Positions 1 through 8,513 of a stretch of 64,000 nucleotides of DNA are shown here, piece after piece; within the stretch, counting starts at the first letter, position 1; every line of letters begins with the position of its first letter. This DNA is from Brumimicrobium ulvae. GTDB taxonomy: Bacteria > Bacteroidota > Bacteroidia > Flavobacteriales_D > Crocinitomicaceae. The stretch lies in NCBI RefSeq assembly GCF_947504225.1, contig NZ_CANNGT010000009.1, forward strand, positions 103,561 to 167,560. Reading direction: 5' to 3'. A program made the translations under genes and the position numbers. The notes under the pieces are model-generated. The model searched no databases. It saw only the letters and a list, made by a program, of their open reading frames with translations, and was not told where the DNA came from.

Positions 1-908
1 TTCTTGTGGCGGTAGCCTATACTTGATTTGAAATTGGTAGACCAGAATCTGGAATTTTTGATGAAATTTCCATCAGGTAATTGAAAATCGGCATGGTTGA
101 TATAGTTGGCGTGGATGTTGGCCCTCCATTTTCCTTTGTGCGTACGGTATCCAATTTCGTTGGTTGTTCCCATTGAGTTGGATTCAAATTTTGAGGAAAT
201 GTATAATTCATCCTTATCTTTTCGAATGTATTTTTCATCCAAAAAGTGAATTACACCTCCCAAAGCATCAGCGCCATAAAGCAGAGAAGAAGGACCTTTC
301 ACTACTTCAACTTTACCTAATCCAAGTTCGGAAGCTGCCATCCCATGATCGTCTCCCCATTGTTGGTTTTCAATTCGTAATCCGTTGTTGTAGGTAACCA
401 CGCGCATTCCAGATAAGCCCCTAATAATTGGTTTGCTAATTCCCATTCCTACGGAAGAAGATTGTACGCCTGGAATTTGGATTAAGGATTCGCCTAAAGT
501 CGTGGCGCCAGTTTGAAAAAGTTCATCTTTTGAAACAACAGCAATGGAAGTAATGTTTTCCCTTTGTACCTTTCCTTCTGAGGCTGTAACTTGTACTTCT
601 TCGAATACCGTGTGTAAAGGAGTGAGTTCAATAATTAACAGTTCATTGCTGGCTAAATCAATATCTTTAACCAATACTTTATAGTCAAACGCACTGACTT
701 TTATTTTTAAGTGTGATTGTGGCAAGTATTTAAATTTAAATCCGCCAAGGCTATCCGCATCAGTATATACATTAATACTAGGGAACCCTACTTTGGCGTA
801 GGGAACAGGCTGTTTTGTGTCTGTGTCAATGACCTTCCCTTTAATCTCTTGTGCTGAGAGACTAAAAGAGAGCATTAAGTAAATTAAAATCGCTACTTTT
901 GCTTGCAT
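1..908 (-). CDS. TonB-dependent receptor, N-terminal part (runs off the window)
   Basis: The minus strand is open from an ATG at 908 to the left edge (about 302 codons), so the barrel C-terminus is missing. The first ~19 residues are a signal peptide ending LSFSLSAQ. Residues ~20-105 form a carboxypeptidase-regulatory-like domain (EIKGKVIDTDTKQPVPYAKV), then a plug domain ~110-225 with VEVVKGPSSLLYGADALGG, the classic plug signature, then the start of the barrel. Such receptors use TonB energy to import metal chelates or other ligands across the outer membrane. The plug contains WGDDHGM, a His/acidic segment. It diverges from a Fur/Zur-like gene, with an operator-like palindrome between them, so metal (zinc or iron) uptake is the inferred role; the ligand is not proven. 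Confidence 0.93.
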   Translation of the reverse strand, partial: MQAKVAILIYLMLSFSLSAQEIKGKVIDTDTKQPVPYAKVGFPSINVYTDADSLGGFKFKYLPQSHLKIKVSAFDYKVLVKDIDLASNELLIIELTPLHTVFEEVQVTASEGKVQRENITSIAVVSKDELFQTGATTLGESLIQIPGVQSSSVGMGISKPIIRGLSGMRVVTYNNGLRIENQQWGDDHGMAASELGLGKVEVVKGPSSLLYGADALGGVIHFLDEKYIRKDKDELYISSKFESNSMGTTNEIGYRTHKGKWRANIHANYINHADFQLPDGNFIKNSRFWSTNFKSSIGYRHK

Positions 909-925
909 TGGTTTGAATTTGAATG

Positions 926-955
926 CAAATATAACTAAATGCAACAATATTGCAT
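926..955. promoter_or_regulatory. Putative metalloregulator operator and receptor -7 box
   Basis: Positions 939-955 read ATGCAACAATATTGCAT, a 17-bp near-perfect palindrome with 6-bp arms (ATGCAA/TTGCAT). On the minus strand a perfect -7 box TATATTTG (926-933) lies just downstream, about 18 bp before the receptor ATG. The palindrome therefore covers the expected upstream promoter region of the receptor gene and sits immediately before the Fur-like gene start. I infer a Fur/Zur-type operator controlling both genes. Confidence 0.6.
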
Positions 956-963
956 CTACAGAA

Positions 964-1374
964 ATGGATATTTTACGAGATAAAAATTTACGCGTCACTC
1001 CTTTTCGTAAAGAAGTGATGGAGATCTTTCTAGAAAATGAGCATGCAATTTCGATACAAGATATTGAAGAAGCGCTAGTTGAGTTTGATCGTATAACTTT
1101 GTACAGAACAATAAAGTCTTTTACAAATAAAGGTGTCATTCATGAAATTGTAATGCCGGGAGACATTAGAAAATTGGCCTTGTGTGATAGGGTTTGTGAC
1201 CATGAAGAAGGTTTACATGAGCATAACCACATTCATTTTCAGTGTCGTATGTGTGATGAGGTTTACTGTGTTGAAAGCGATGAGCTTCCTCAGGTAAAAA
1301 TTCCAGGATTTATTGTCGAAGAGCAAGAAATACAAGCTAAAGGTGTATGTAAGAAATGTAAGAAACCATCTTAA
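964..1374 (+). CDS. Fur-family metalloregulator (Zur-like)
   Basis: A Fur-family DNA-binding repressor. An N-terminal winged helix (LRVTPFRKEVMEIF, then ITLYRTIKSF as recognition helix) is followed by a His-rich hinge (CDHEEGLHEHNHIHF) and two zinc-type cysteine pairs, CRMC and CKKC near the C-terminus. The reading frame is open further upstream to 913, but the ATG at 964 is preferred: it begins right where family members begin (MDILRDKNLRVT) and leaves the 939-955 palindrome outside the coding sequence. The neighbouring divergent TonB receptor and the His/Cys content suggest zinc or iron sensing with autoregulation. Which metal is bound cannot be told from sequence; Zur is favoured by resemblance of the hinge region, from memory. 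Confidence 0.85.
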   Translation: MDILRDKNLRVTPFRKEVMEIFLENEHAISIQDIEEALVEFDRITLYRTIKSFTNKGVIHEIVMPGDIRKLALCDRVCDHEEGLHEHNHIHFQCRMCDEVYCVESDELPQVKIPGFIVEEQEIQAKGVCKKCKKPS

Positions 1375-1409
1375 TAGAATCGAATTTGTTTAAATAAGTT
1401 TCAATTTTA

Positions 1410-1438
1410 TTGACTTCTATCATTTTGTTTTAACTTTG
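1410..1438 (+). promoter_or_regulatory. Bacteroidota-type promoter for the RND/MMPL operon
   Basis: TTG at 1410-1412 and TAACTTTG at 1431-1438 are separated by 18 bp, matching the TTG/TAnnTTTG -33/-7 promoter of Bacteroidota. A start site near 1444 would leave a short leader before the ATG at 1463. Confidence 0.65.
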
Positions 1439-1462
1439 TTTGTTTAATTATAAATTAGCTTC

Positions 1463-4378
1463 ATGTGGTTTAAACTTTCCCAACTCATTTTGAGAAACAG
1501 GATAGTTATTATTTCAATAATAGCTGGCTTGACTATATTTTTTGGCTATTTCGCTTTTACGAGTTTAGAAATGGATAACAAGTATGGTAACATGCTTCCA
1601 AAAAAATCACCTGCTCAGGATGATTATTTACAGCTTAAGGAGATGTTTGGTGAAGATGGCGGTGCTTTGGTATTGGCCATTAAAACAGACAAACTTTATA
1701 CGGAAGAAAATTTCTTGATGTGGAAACAACTCGGTGATTCTATCGCCAAGTTGGAGGGTGTAAATTCTGTTTTGTCAGAAGCTGATTTATTTACCATAAA
1801 TAACAATACAGAAGAAGGTAAGTTTGAAGCAAATCCTGTGTTTATTGACGAGGAATTCCAAGAGAAATCCATCGAGGAAATACGTCAAGAGATCCGAAGA
1901 ATCCCTTTGTATGACGGTGTCTTGTACAATGACTCAACGAATGTTTCTTTGATGATGATTAGTATCGACGAAGCTTTCTTAAGTGATCAAAATAAATCAG
2001 ATGTTGTTTTAGACGCAGAAGCTATTGCACTAGGATATGAACATGTATTTGGTAAAATGCACTTCGCTGGTCTTCCGCACATTCGTGTAGTGATGGGGAA
2101 AAGAGTCGTGAGTGAAATGTATATTTTCATAGGACTTGCCATATTTGTAACTTCTCTTTTGCTTTATATATTCTTCCGTTCTTTCAGGGTAGTATTATTC
2201 TGTAATCTGGTCGTTTTTACCGCTGTAATTTGGTCTTTGGGTAGTATTGGATTGATGGGCTTTAAACTGTCTATTCTTATGGCTTTGATTCCGCCCCTTA
2301 TGATTGTTATTGGAATTCCCAATTGTATATTCCTACTCAATAAATTTCATCAGGAGGTCAAAGATCATGGAAATAAAATTAAGGCCATTTCTCGTGTTAT
2401 TGCAAAAGTAGGAAACGCTACTTTTCTAACGAATTTAACGACTGCCTTAGGATTTTCAACATTTATGTTTACAAACTCAGAAAAACTGGTAGAGTTCGGA
2501 ACGACTGCTTCATTGAATATAATGTTTGTATTTATTCTTTCGATTTGTATTATCCCTATTTTATTTTCTTTAACCAAACATCCAAAACCACGACACCTAA
2601 AACATTTAGAAAAGAAGTTTTCGGTAACCATTGTAAACAAGCTTGTATACATTACTACAACGCATAGAAAAATCATTTACGCTGTAACTATTGGAGTTGT
2701 TGCAGTAGCAATTTTTGGAGCCACTAAAATGGAAGCCACTGGTAATTTAACTAGTGATTTACCTGAATCGGATCCGATTTTACAAGACATTCATTTTATA
2801 GAAGAAAATTTTAAAGGAGCCATTCCTTTTGAAATCTTGATCAATTATAAAAAAGATGCCCGTAAATTTGATCGTACAACACTACAGAAAGTGGAGGCCA
2901 TTCAAAATGAAATAGAGAAAGATATCGAGTTTAGTAAATCTATTTCATTGGTGAACTTTATGAAGTTAATCAACATGGCATATTATGGAAATAATCCTGA
3001 GATGTACAAGTTGATTGAACGTAGAGACATGTTGCGTTTGAAAGGATATGTTGAGAATTTCCAAAGCGATATGGAGAAAACACAGCGTGTTTATGGATTC
3101 CAAGATTCTTTGAGGAAAGGGAATTTAAACTATGCCGATTCAATCATGTTAGACAACCCAAAATTGGCCAAACGTATCATGCAGTTCGAACCGGTAGCAG
3201 ATAGTTTAGACTCTATTTCCCTGCCTACTCTTCCAAATGAAACTCAAATTTCAAATTTCTTGGCAGAAAATGAAGTGAGCAAAGAAGTGTTGGCTGTTTC
3301 AGAAAAAATGTTCCCTGTTTCTGCAGTTGGACTTTCACTTAAAGAATTGATAGATACCACCAATACAACTTACCGTGTGAGAATGCAAGTACTCGATTTA
3401 GGTTCTTATGAAATTGATGAGAAAATAAAGAAAGTCTCTGCAATGATGGATACCATTTTGAATCCACACCACGCAAAAGCGATGACTTATTTTGAGGAAT
3501 TTACAAATGGAAAATACGCTTATGCTGACTCTATTTTTGCTTTGTCAAATGCCTATAGAAACAACACCAGTTATAACATTGCCGATGGAAACGATTCATT
3601 GTTATTTCAATTTGATTTAGACCCCGCTTTACTTTCTTCTTACTATGAAAAGTCTGAGTTTAGAGCAGCGCTAGAAAAAGCAATTGATGATGAGAAATTA
3701 GAGTATTTAGTTACAGGTACTTCTGTTGTTGCAGCTGAAGGAACGCAATATCTCATCAAAAATCTATTGACTAGTTTAACCATTGCGGTATTTATTATTG
3801 CCATATTAATGGCTTTCTTATTCCGTTCTTGGCGAATGGTGATTATCTCCTTGGTACCTAACTTTATTCCTTTGATTATTACTGCTGGAATTATGGGACT
3901 CTTTGCTATTCCTGTTAAGCCATCCACAATTCTTGTGTTTAGTATTGCCTTTGGTATTTCTGTCGATGACACCATTCACTTCTTGGCCAAATACCGCCAA
4001 GAACTTAAAGTTAGAAGCTATGACCAACGAGCATGTGTGATCAATGCTTTATATGAAACAGGTTTAAGTATGTTCTATACTTCGATTGTCTTGTTTTTTG
4101 GATTCTCAATGTTTGCTTTCTCCCAATTCGGAGGAACAAAAGCGCTAGGTTTATTGGTTTCTTTAACAATGTTGGTGGCGATGCTTACCAACTTAACTGT
4201 GCTCCCTTCACTGTTGTTGAGCTTAGAAAATCGTATTGCAACAAAGGCTTTCCGTGAGCCTTTCATCAACATATATGATGAAGAAATTGACATTGAATTG
4301 TCGGATCTTGAAGTAGACCCAAGAACAAGGATTGATTACGACCCAAGTGATCCTCATCACGTTAGGGGGCAAGAATAA
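1463..4378 (+). CDS. RND superfamily exporter, MMPL/SSD type
   Basis: A 971-residue inner-membrane transporter with the MMPL architecture: one N-terminal membrane helix (residues ~14-34), a large periplasmic loop, a block of about five helices (~220-400), then the same layout repeated with a second loop and a helix block at ~770-920. The duplicated pattern, sterol-sensing-domain-like helices and the segment FGISVDDTIHFLAKYRQ in the second half are typical of exporters of lipids and hydrophobic molecules (HpnN/MmpL-like). It is followed after 33 bp by a polyprenyl synthase gene and RNase D and probably heads that operon. An isoprenoid or lipid cargo is a guess from that neighbour. Confidence 0.88.
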   Translation: MWFKLSQLILRNRIVIISIIAGLTIFFGYFAFTSLEMDNKYGNMLPKKSPAQDDYLQLKEMFGEDGGALVLAIKTDKLYTEENFLMWKQLGDSIAKLEGVNSVLSEADLFTINNNTEEGKFEANPVFIDEEFQEKSIEEIRQEIRRIPLYDGVLYNDSTNVSLMMISIDEAFLSDQNKSDVVLDAEAIALGYEHVFGKMHFAGLPHIRVVMGKRVVSEMYIFIGLAIFVTSLLLYIFFRSFRVVLFCNLVVFTAVIWSLGSIGLMGFKLSILMALIPPLMIVIGIPNCIFLLNKFHQEVKDHGNKIKAISRVIAKVGNATFLTNLTTALGFSTFMFTNSEKLVEFGTTASLNIMFVFILSICIIPILFSLTKHPKPRHLKHLEKKFSVTIVNKLVYITTTHRKIIYAVTIGVVAVAIFGATKMEATGNLTSDLPESDPILQDIHFIEENFKGAIPFEILINYKKDARKFDRTTLQKVEAIQNEIEKDIEFSKSISLVNFMKLINMAYYGNNPEMYKLIERRDMLRLKGYVENFQSDMEKTQRVYGFQDSLRKGNLNYADSIMLDNPKLAKRIMQFEPVADSLDSISLPTLPNETQISNFLAENEVSKEVLAVSEKMFPVSAVGLSLKELIDTTNTTYRVRMQVLDLGSYEIDEKIKKVSAMMDTILNPHHAKAMTYFEEFTNGKYAYADSIFALSNAYRNNTSYNIADGNDSLLFQFDLDPALLSSYYEKSEFRAALEKAIDDEKLEYLVTGTSVVAAEGTQYLIKNLLTSLTIAVFIIAILMAFLFRSWRMVIISLVPNFIPLIITAGIMGLFAIPVKPSTILVFSIAFGISVDDTIHFLAKYRQELKVRSYDQRACVINALYETGLSMFYTSIVLFFGFSMFAFSQFGGTKALGLLVSLTMLVAMLTNLTVLPSLLLSLENRIATKAFREPFINIYDEEIDIELSDLEVDPRTRIDYDPSDPHHVRGQE

Positions 4379-4411
4379 AAGCGTAATACTTAGGATTTAA
4401 TTGAAATATTA

Positions 4412-5383
4412 ATGCAGCAAATACAAGCATATCAAAATATATTGGAAGAAAGGATTCAGAAGTTAACCCTTCCTGAAAGTCCAAAAAATCTTTACGACCC
4501 GTTACGCTACTTTTTGACCTTAGGCGGAAAACGAACACGACCTTCACTAACAATGCTGGCCTGTAGTTTATTTGGTGAACCTGGAATTAAAGCGGTAAAC
4601 GCTGCAATGGCGGTTGAGTTATTTCACAACTTTACTTTGATCCATGACGATATTATGGATGATGCCCCACTGAGAAGAGGGCAACAAACTGTTCATGAAA
4701 AATGGAACAAAGACATTGCTATATTATCAGGAGATGTTCTTTTTGTAGAAGCTTATGCACTTTTAGCTCAGCATGAACCTGCTGTATTGGCTCCATTACT
4801 AGCTGTTTTCTCAAGAACAGCCAGAGAGGTTTGTGAAGGTCAACAGATGGATATGGATTTCGAATCTTTATCAACCGTTACTATTGACGCTTATATTGAG
4901 ATGATCCGTTTGAAAACATCTGTTCTTCTCGGTGCGGCCTTAGAAATGGGAGCAATCGTTGCCGGTGTTGACAGTCGAGATGACATTCAAAATATTTATG
5001 ATTTTGGTGTGAATATCGGATTGGCTTTTCAAATGCATGATGATATTTTAGATGTATATGCCGACCCAAAGAAATTTGGAAAACAAGTAGGAGGTGACAT
5101 TCTTTCGAATAAGAAAACATTCATGTTGCTTAAAGCTTATGAGCTTGCAGATGAGGAGACTAAAAAGGCTCTTGACCAACAATTACTTGAAGGCAATGAA
5201 GAAGATAAAGTTCAGAAAGTAACTGCAATTTTTGATCAATTGGGAATTAAAGAAGTGGCAGAAGCGCAAAAAGAGTTGTTTTATCAAAATGCACTCGAAA
5301 AAATGAATCGGATTAACGTTCCAGAAGAAAATAAAAAAGAATTGCTAGGATTAGCGAAATACCTGATGTCAAGAGATCATTGA
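4412..5383 (+). CDS. trans-polyprenyl diphosphate synthase
   Basis: A soluble 323-residue isoprenyl diphosphate synthase that condenses isopentenyl diphosphate onto allylic diphosphates. Visible family landmarks are GGKRTRP (38-44), the first aspartate-rich motif DDIMD (79-83), GQQMDMDF (143-150) and the second aspartate-rich motif DDILD (210-214) followed by GKQVGGDI. All metal-binding aspartates are present, so it should be active. Length fits the farnesyl/geranylgeranyl/octaprenyl group; product chain length cannot be read with certainty. Its stop overlaps the next start (ATGA), coupling it to RNase D. The likely pathway is menaquinone side chain or other lipid precursors. Confidence 0.92.
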   Translation: MQQIQAYQNILEERIQKLTLPESPKNLYDPLRYFLTLGGKRTRPSLTMLACSLFGEPGIKAVNAAMAVELFHNFTLIHDDIMDDAPLRRGQQTVHEKWNKDIAILSGDVLFVEAYALLAQHEPAVLAPLLAVFSRTAREVCEGQQMDMDFESLSTVTIDAYIEMIRLKTSVLLGAALEMGAIVAGVDSRDDIQNIYDFGVNIGLAFQMHDDILDVYADPKKFGKQVGGDILSNKKTFMLLKAYELADEETKKALDQQLLEGNEEDKVQKVTAIFDQLGIKEVAEAQKELFYQNALEKMNRINVPEENKKELLGLAKYLMSRDH

Positions 5384-6558
5384 TGAAGCCGAACATCCAA
5401 TATATAGACAATAAAGAAAGCTTTGAGAAGGCCATTTCCATCTTGTCTACAAAAAAAGAAATATTTATTGACCTGGAATTCGATAAAAACCATTTTAGAT
5501 ATGGTTTTAATCTTTGCTTAATGCAAATATTTGATGGAGAGATTTGTTATTTAATTGACCCATTAACAGAAATAGAGATTGAGCATATTTTTCCTGTTCT
5601 GGAAAATCAAGACATTCAGATTGTATGTTTTGCCTTCAATGAAGACATGCGCTTACTTCATCATTTAGGAGCAAAACCCAATAATATTTTGGACCTTGCA
5701 GTAGCCACTAGGTTATTGAACTATGATACACTTTCTTTAAACAATACCTTGGCTGTGATATTGGAAGATGATCGTTATATCACTGAAAAATCAAGCCAAC
5801 AAAAGAGCAACTGGTTTCAACGTCCTTTAACTGAAAAGCAAAATCATTATGCAGCAGAAGATGTGCTCTATCTTCCAGCACTAAGTGAAGAGTTAAAGAA
5901 AAGAATTGAAGCTGAGGGTAAGACTTCATGGTTAGCACAAGAGATGGAAGCATTTGAAAATTATGATTGGTCAAATGGTTCTGTTGCTGAATACTTGACT
6001 AAGAAGGACCAAAAGTTATTGTCCATGCGTGAATGGATTCGATTTACAAAATTGATGGATTACCGAGAAACTCTTGCTGAATTATTGAATCGTCCGACCT
6101 ATAAGGTATTGGATAAAAAAGTAATTTTTGAACTTTCTACTGCCCCTAAGAAAGTTGAGCAATGGAAAAGTTTGAAAGGGATTCACCCAAAATTCAAATC
6201 GGATGAAGTTCAAAGTAAGATCGCATCACTTTTAGATGAAGCAGATAAGGAAATCTCTGAGAATAGAATTACCATGGGTCAATCCAGTATTCCTCCATTG
6301 TCGTCAGATGAAAGGCAAGCTGCAGGTCAGCGTCGAAAGCGCCAGCAATACTTTAAGGAAACCTTCTTTTTACCAATCAAAGAAGTTGTAAAAAACGAAT
6401 ACGGTGAAAATCTAAGTAATTATTTTTTATCCAATCGTAAAATAACTGACTTCATCAATCAAGAGACCTTATTGTTGCCTTATCAGAAAGAAATTGTACT
6501 TCAGACAGCCCAAAAGCTTAAGCTTGAAATACCTTCTTTTATTAGTGAAATTAAATAG
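5380..6558 (+). CDS. rnd: Ribonuclease D
   Basis: A 3'-5' exoribonuclease that trims structured RNA such as tRNA precursors. The DEDDy nuclease core is complete: D31-x-E33 in IFIDLEFD, D89 in NEDMRLL, and the Exo III pair Y157-AAE-D161. An HRDC domain (~210-290, around LLSMREWIRF) and a second C-terminal helical region follow. The length of 392 residues matches bacterial RNase D. The gene overlaps the polyprenyl synthase stop by 4 bp, indicating co-translation; an alternative start three bases downstream is equally possible. No strong terminator is visible after it, only an AT-rich stretch. Confidence 0.93.
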   Translation: MMKPNIQYIDNKESFEKAISILSTKKEIFIDLEFDKNHFRYGFNLCLMQIFDGEICYLIDPLTEIEIEHIFPVLENQDIQIVCFAFNEDMRLLHHLGAKPNNILDLAVATRLLNYDTLSLNNTLAVILEDDRYITEKSSQQKSNWFQRPLTEKQNHYAAEDVLYLPALSEELKKRIEAEGKTSWLAQEMEAFENYDWSNGSVAEYLTKKDQKLLSMREWIRFTKLMDYRETLAELLNRPTYKVLDKKVIFELSTAPKKVEQWKSLKGIHPKFKSDEVQSKIASLLDEADKEISENRITMGQSSIPPLSSDERQAAGQRRKRQQYFKETFFLPIKEVVKNEYGENLSNYFLSNRKITDFINQETLLLPYQKEIVLQTAQKLKLEIPSFISEIK

Positions 6559-6645
6559 ATTGCTTTTTTTAACAAAAGAAAATGGTATGATATCACAACC
6601 TTTTGCTTAATCTTTACGTATATTAGCTATATAACATATATTATT

Positions 6646-7266
6646 ATGAAACAATTTACAGGATTATCGTTTATATTAGGGATGTTTATGTTTACTTCTT
6701 GTATCAAACATGAAGTTATTCCTCCTCCTACACCAGAAGTTGATTTACCTGCATCATTCACTGCATCACTGCAAGGATCGAGCTATGAAATCATCAAAGA
6801 TGTAAATGGATATTATTGTGATGCGACCCAAGCAAAAGAGATTTTGCCAACGCCTCAACCTTCTAAAATTATTTATTTCTCGTCCATTAAATCGGAGCAA
6901 CAATTAGATTTCATCCAAATTGGATTAGGAAAATTAAATTTCAATGCAGACGCTAGCATTGTTCCTTCGTTAGATGCATTTACTGCATATTTCAACAACA
7001 ATGTTTCTCCAGATTATAAAGAAGGTGCTGATGGAGGTGTGGAAATTGTTTTTAGAGATGGTCAAGGGGGTGTTTGGATGAGTAGTGAAAACTCAACGCT
7101 TCCACAAGATTTTACTTTTACTTCTTTGGTTCAAGAGTCAGATGAAAACGGAGATTATATGAAGTTTACAGCATCGTTTAATGTTTCTTTATTTGATGAC
7201 ATTACAGCACCTACAGATACAATTGTATTTCAAAACGCTGTTTTTGAAGGATATTTCAAAAGATAA
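6646..7266 (+). CDS. Predicted lipoprotein, function unknown
   Basis: A 206-residue protein beginning with a lipoprotein signal peptide; the lipobox is FTSC with the modified cysteine at about residue 19, followed by a proline-rich linker (PPPTPEVDLP). The rest is predicted to be beta-rich, polar and without cysteines that suggest a cofactor. I do not recognise a family. It stands alone: RNase D ends 87 bp upstream and a strong intrinsic terminator follows immediately, so it is probably its own transcription unit. The best description is a periplasm- or surface-facing lipoprotein of the Bacteroidota accessory type. Confidence 0.8.
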   Translation: MKQFTGLSFILGMFMFTSCIKHEVIPPPTPEVDLPASFTASLQGSSYEIIKDVNGYYCDATQAKEILPTPQPSKIIYFSSIKSEQQLDFIQIGLGKLNFNADASIVPSLDAFTAYFNNNVSPDYKEGADGGVEIVFRDGQGGVWMSSENSTLPQDFTFTSLVQESDENGDYMKFTASFNVSLFDDITAPTDTIVFQNAVFEGYFKR

Positions 7267-7287
7267 AACACTCGAATTTATATAGAT

Positions 7288-7322
7288 AATGGTCGTTCTT
7301 TATAGGAATGACCATTTTTTTT
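7288..7322 (+). terminator. Intrinsic terminator after the lipoprotein gene
   Basis: AATGGTCGTTC (7288-7298) pairs with GAATGACCATT (7306-7316) with one G-U pair, and the right arm runs into a T tract of about eight bases. Confidence 0.85.
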
Positions 7323-7356
7323 TAATACCTTTTCCTTTGAATTTTTGTTTTGAACT

Positions 7357-8058
7357 ATGAAGGAAGCCCTGAAAATTGCAATAATAGGAGACTTTAACTT
7401 TACGTACAATGCTCATCATGCTACAAATTTGGCGATAGAACATGCTGCTCATCTTTTAGAAGTGGAGGTTAATTATTATTGGATTCGTGTTCATGAGGCA
7501 GCTGGTCTGAAAGTTAATAAATACAGTGGTTTCGATGGAGTGCTACTTGCTCCAGGTCCTTATGAAAATGCTTTTTTTCTCAATGAAGTGCTGAAGACAA
7601 TATTGGAGGCTCAAGTACCAATTCTTATTACGGGTCTTGGTTTTAAAACCTTTTTGGAAGTTGTGATTAAAATGTACAATTTAAATCCTAGTCAAGAGAA
7701 AGTCATCTCTAACAATTTAGCCGCGGAAGATCATTTTGAGAAGGTAGAAGTAATTCCTATAACAGAGTCCTTAAAAAAGCTTTATCAACATTCAAATCGA
7801 TTAGAATTAACCAATTCTCGGTATTCAATATATCCCGATATTTTGAAAGTGTTAAAAGAAGAGGTAATTGATGTTGAAGGAGTCAATCAGTTTGATGAAC
7901 CTGAGGTGATCAGTTTGAAATCACGACAGTTTTGTGTTGCTTCCATGAGTTTACCCCAAGTGTGTAGTACAAAAGAAGCACCGCATCCATTAATAAGTGC
8001 CTTTTTAAACTATATAAAGAATTCATCCCAAAGGGAAGGCGTGAAAAAACACGGTTAA
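7357..8058 (+). CDS. CTP-synthase-like amidotransferase domain protein, catalytic triad lost
   Basis: A 233-residue stand-alone protein that resembles the class I glutamine amidotransferase domain of CTP synthase (KIAIIGDF at the start, GVLLAPGPYE, and the C-terminal APHPLISAFLNYI). The nucleophile elbow, normally GxCLG, reads ITGLGF (91-96), so the cysteine is replaced by Gly93. The region aligned with the His-Pro-Glu of the triad reads SLPQ. All three catalytic residues thus appear to be missing, and no synthase domain is fused. It is probably a binding or regulatory protein rather than an amidotransferase. It lies between a terminator and a convergent gene 3 bp away. Confidence 0.75.
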   Translation: MKEALKIAIIGDFNFTYNAHHATNLAIEHAAHLLEVEVNYYWIRVHEAAGLKVNKYSGFDGVLLAPGPYENAFFLNEVLKTILEAQVPILITGLGFKTFLEVVIKMYNLNPSQEKVISNNLAAEDHFEKVEVIPITESLKKLYQHSNRLELTNSRYSIYPDILKVLKEEVIDVEGVNQFDEPEVISLKSRQFCVASMSLPQVCSTKEAPHPLISAFLNYIKNSSQREGVKKHG

Positions 8059-8061
8059 GTG

Positions 8062-8451
8062 TTATTGTTCAAAATACCTGAGTACCTCAGGAATTTCAAT
8101 ATTGTCTGGACTTTCATTGTTTTCAGCTTTAAAATAAGCCAAAATTGCTTCTTTCATTAAATGTTGTTGTTGACGCTCGTCTAAAGGAGGTAATTCCTTT
8201 AAAAATTCAAAGTGAGGCCAGTTGTCCTCATCTCTACCGATAGTTTTATAAAAACCATAAGGCTCTAAAACAGTACAGACTGCCACGTGCATTAGTTCAG
8301 TTTTTTCGCGCTTGTTGAAGTTTTTATATCCTTTACCTAGCTCTTGAACACCGATAAGAAACAAAATAGATTGTACATCTAATCCTCCGCCAAACCTTTC
8401 ATCAAGTTCGGCAACTAATGCTTTGAATTTAATCTCTACTGCGTAGTCCAT
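8062..8451 (-). CDS. Conserved small protein, function unknown
   Basis: A 129-residue soluble protein with no signal peptide or membrane segment. It is rich in charged residues and predicted to be mostly helical; landmarks are FGGGLDVQSILFLIGVQELG, KREKTELMHVAVCTVLEPYG and GRDEDNWPHFE. I recall similar short proteins in many Bacteroidota genomes but cannot assign a function. It lies downstream of gcvP on the same strand but behind that gene's terminator, so it is likely transcribed by read-through or from a promoter within the 60-bp gap. It converges tail to tail with the amidotransferase-like gene. Confidence 0.8.
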   Translation of the reverse strand: MDYAVEIKFKALVAELDERFGGGLDVQSILFLIGVQELGKGYKNFNKREKTELMHVAVCTVLEPYGFYKTIGRDEDNWPHFEFLKELPPLDERQQQHLMKEAILAYFKAENNESPDNIEIPEVLRYFEQ

Positions 8452-8462
8452 TGTGTTTATTT

Positions 8463-8496
8463 AAAAAAGCAAAGAGGGATCAAAACCCCCCTTTGC
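8463..8496 (-). terminator. Intrinsic terminator of gcvP
   Basis: On the minus strand GCAAAGGGGG pairs with CCCTCTTTGC (nine Watson-Crick pairs and one wobble, loop about 8 nt), followed by a run of six T (8463-8468 on the opposite strand are A). It lies 18 bp after the gcvP stop codon. Confidence 0.85.
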
Positions 8497-8513
8497 CATA
8501 GTGAATTTATAAT

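Noticed and set aside
913..963. Upstream extension of the Fur-like gene to an ATG at 913
   Set aside because: It would add 17 residues unlike the family, begin 4 bp from the divergent receptor start and place the 939-955 palindrome inside the coding sequence.
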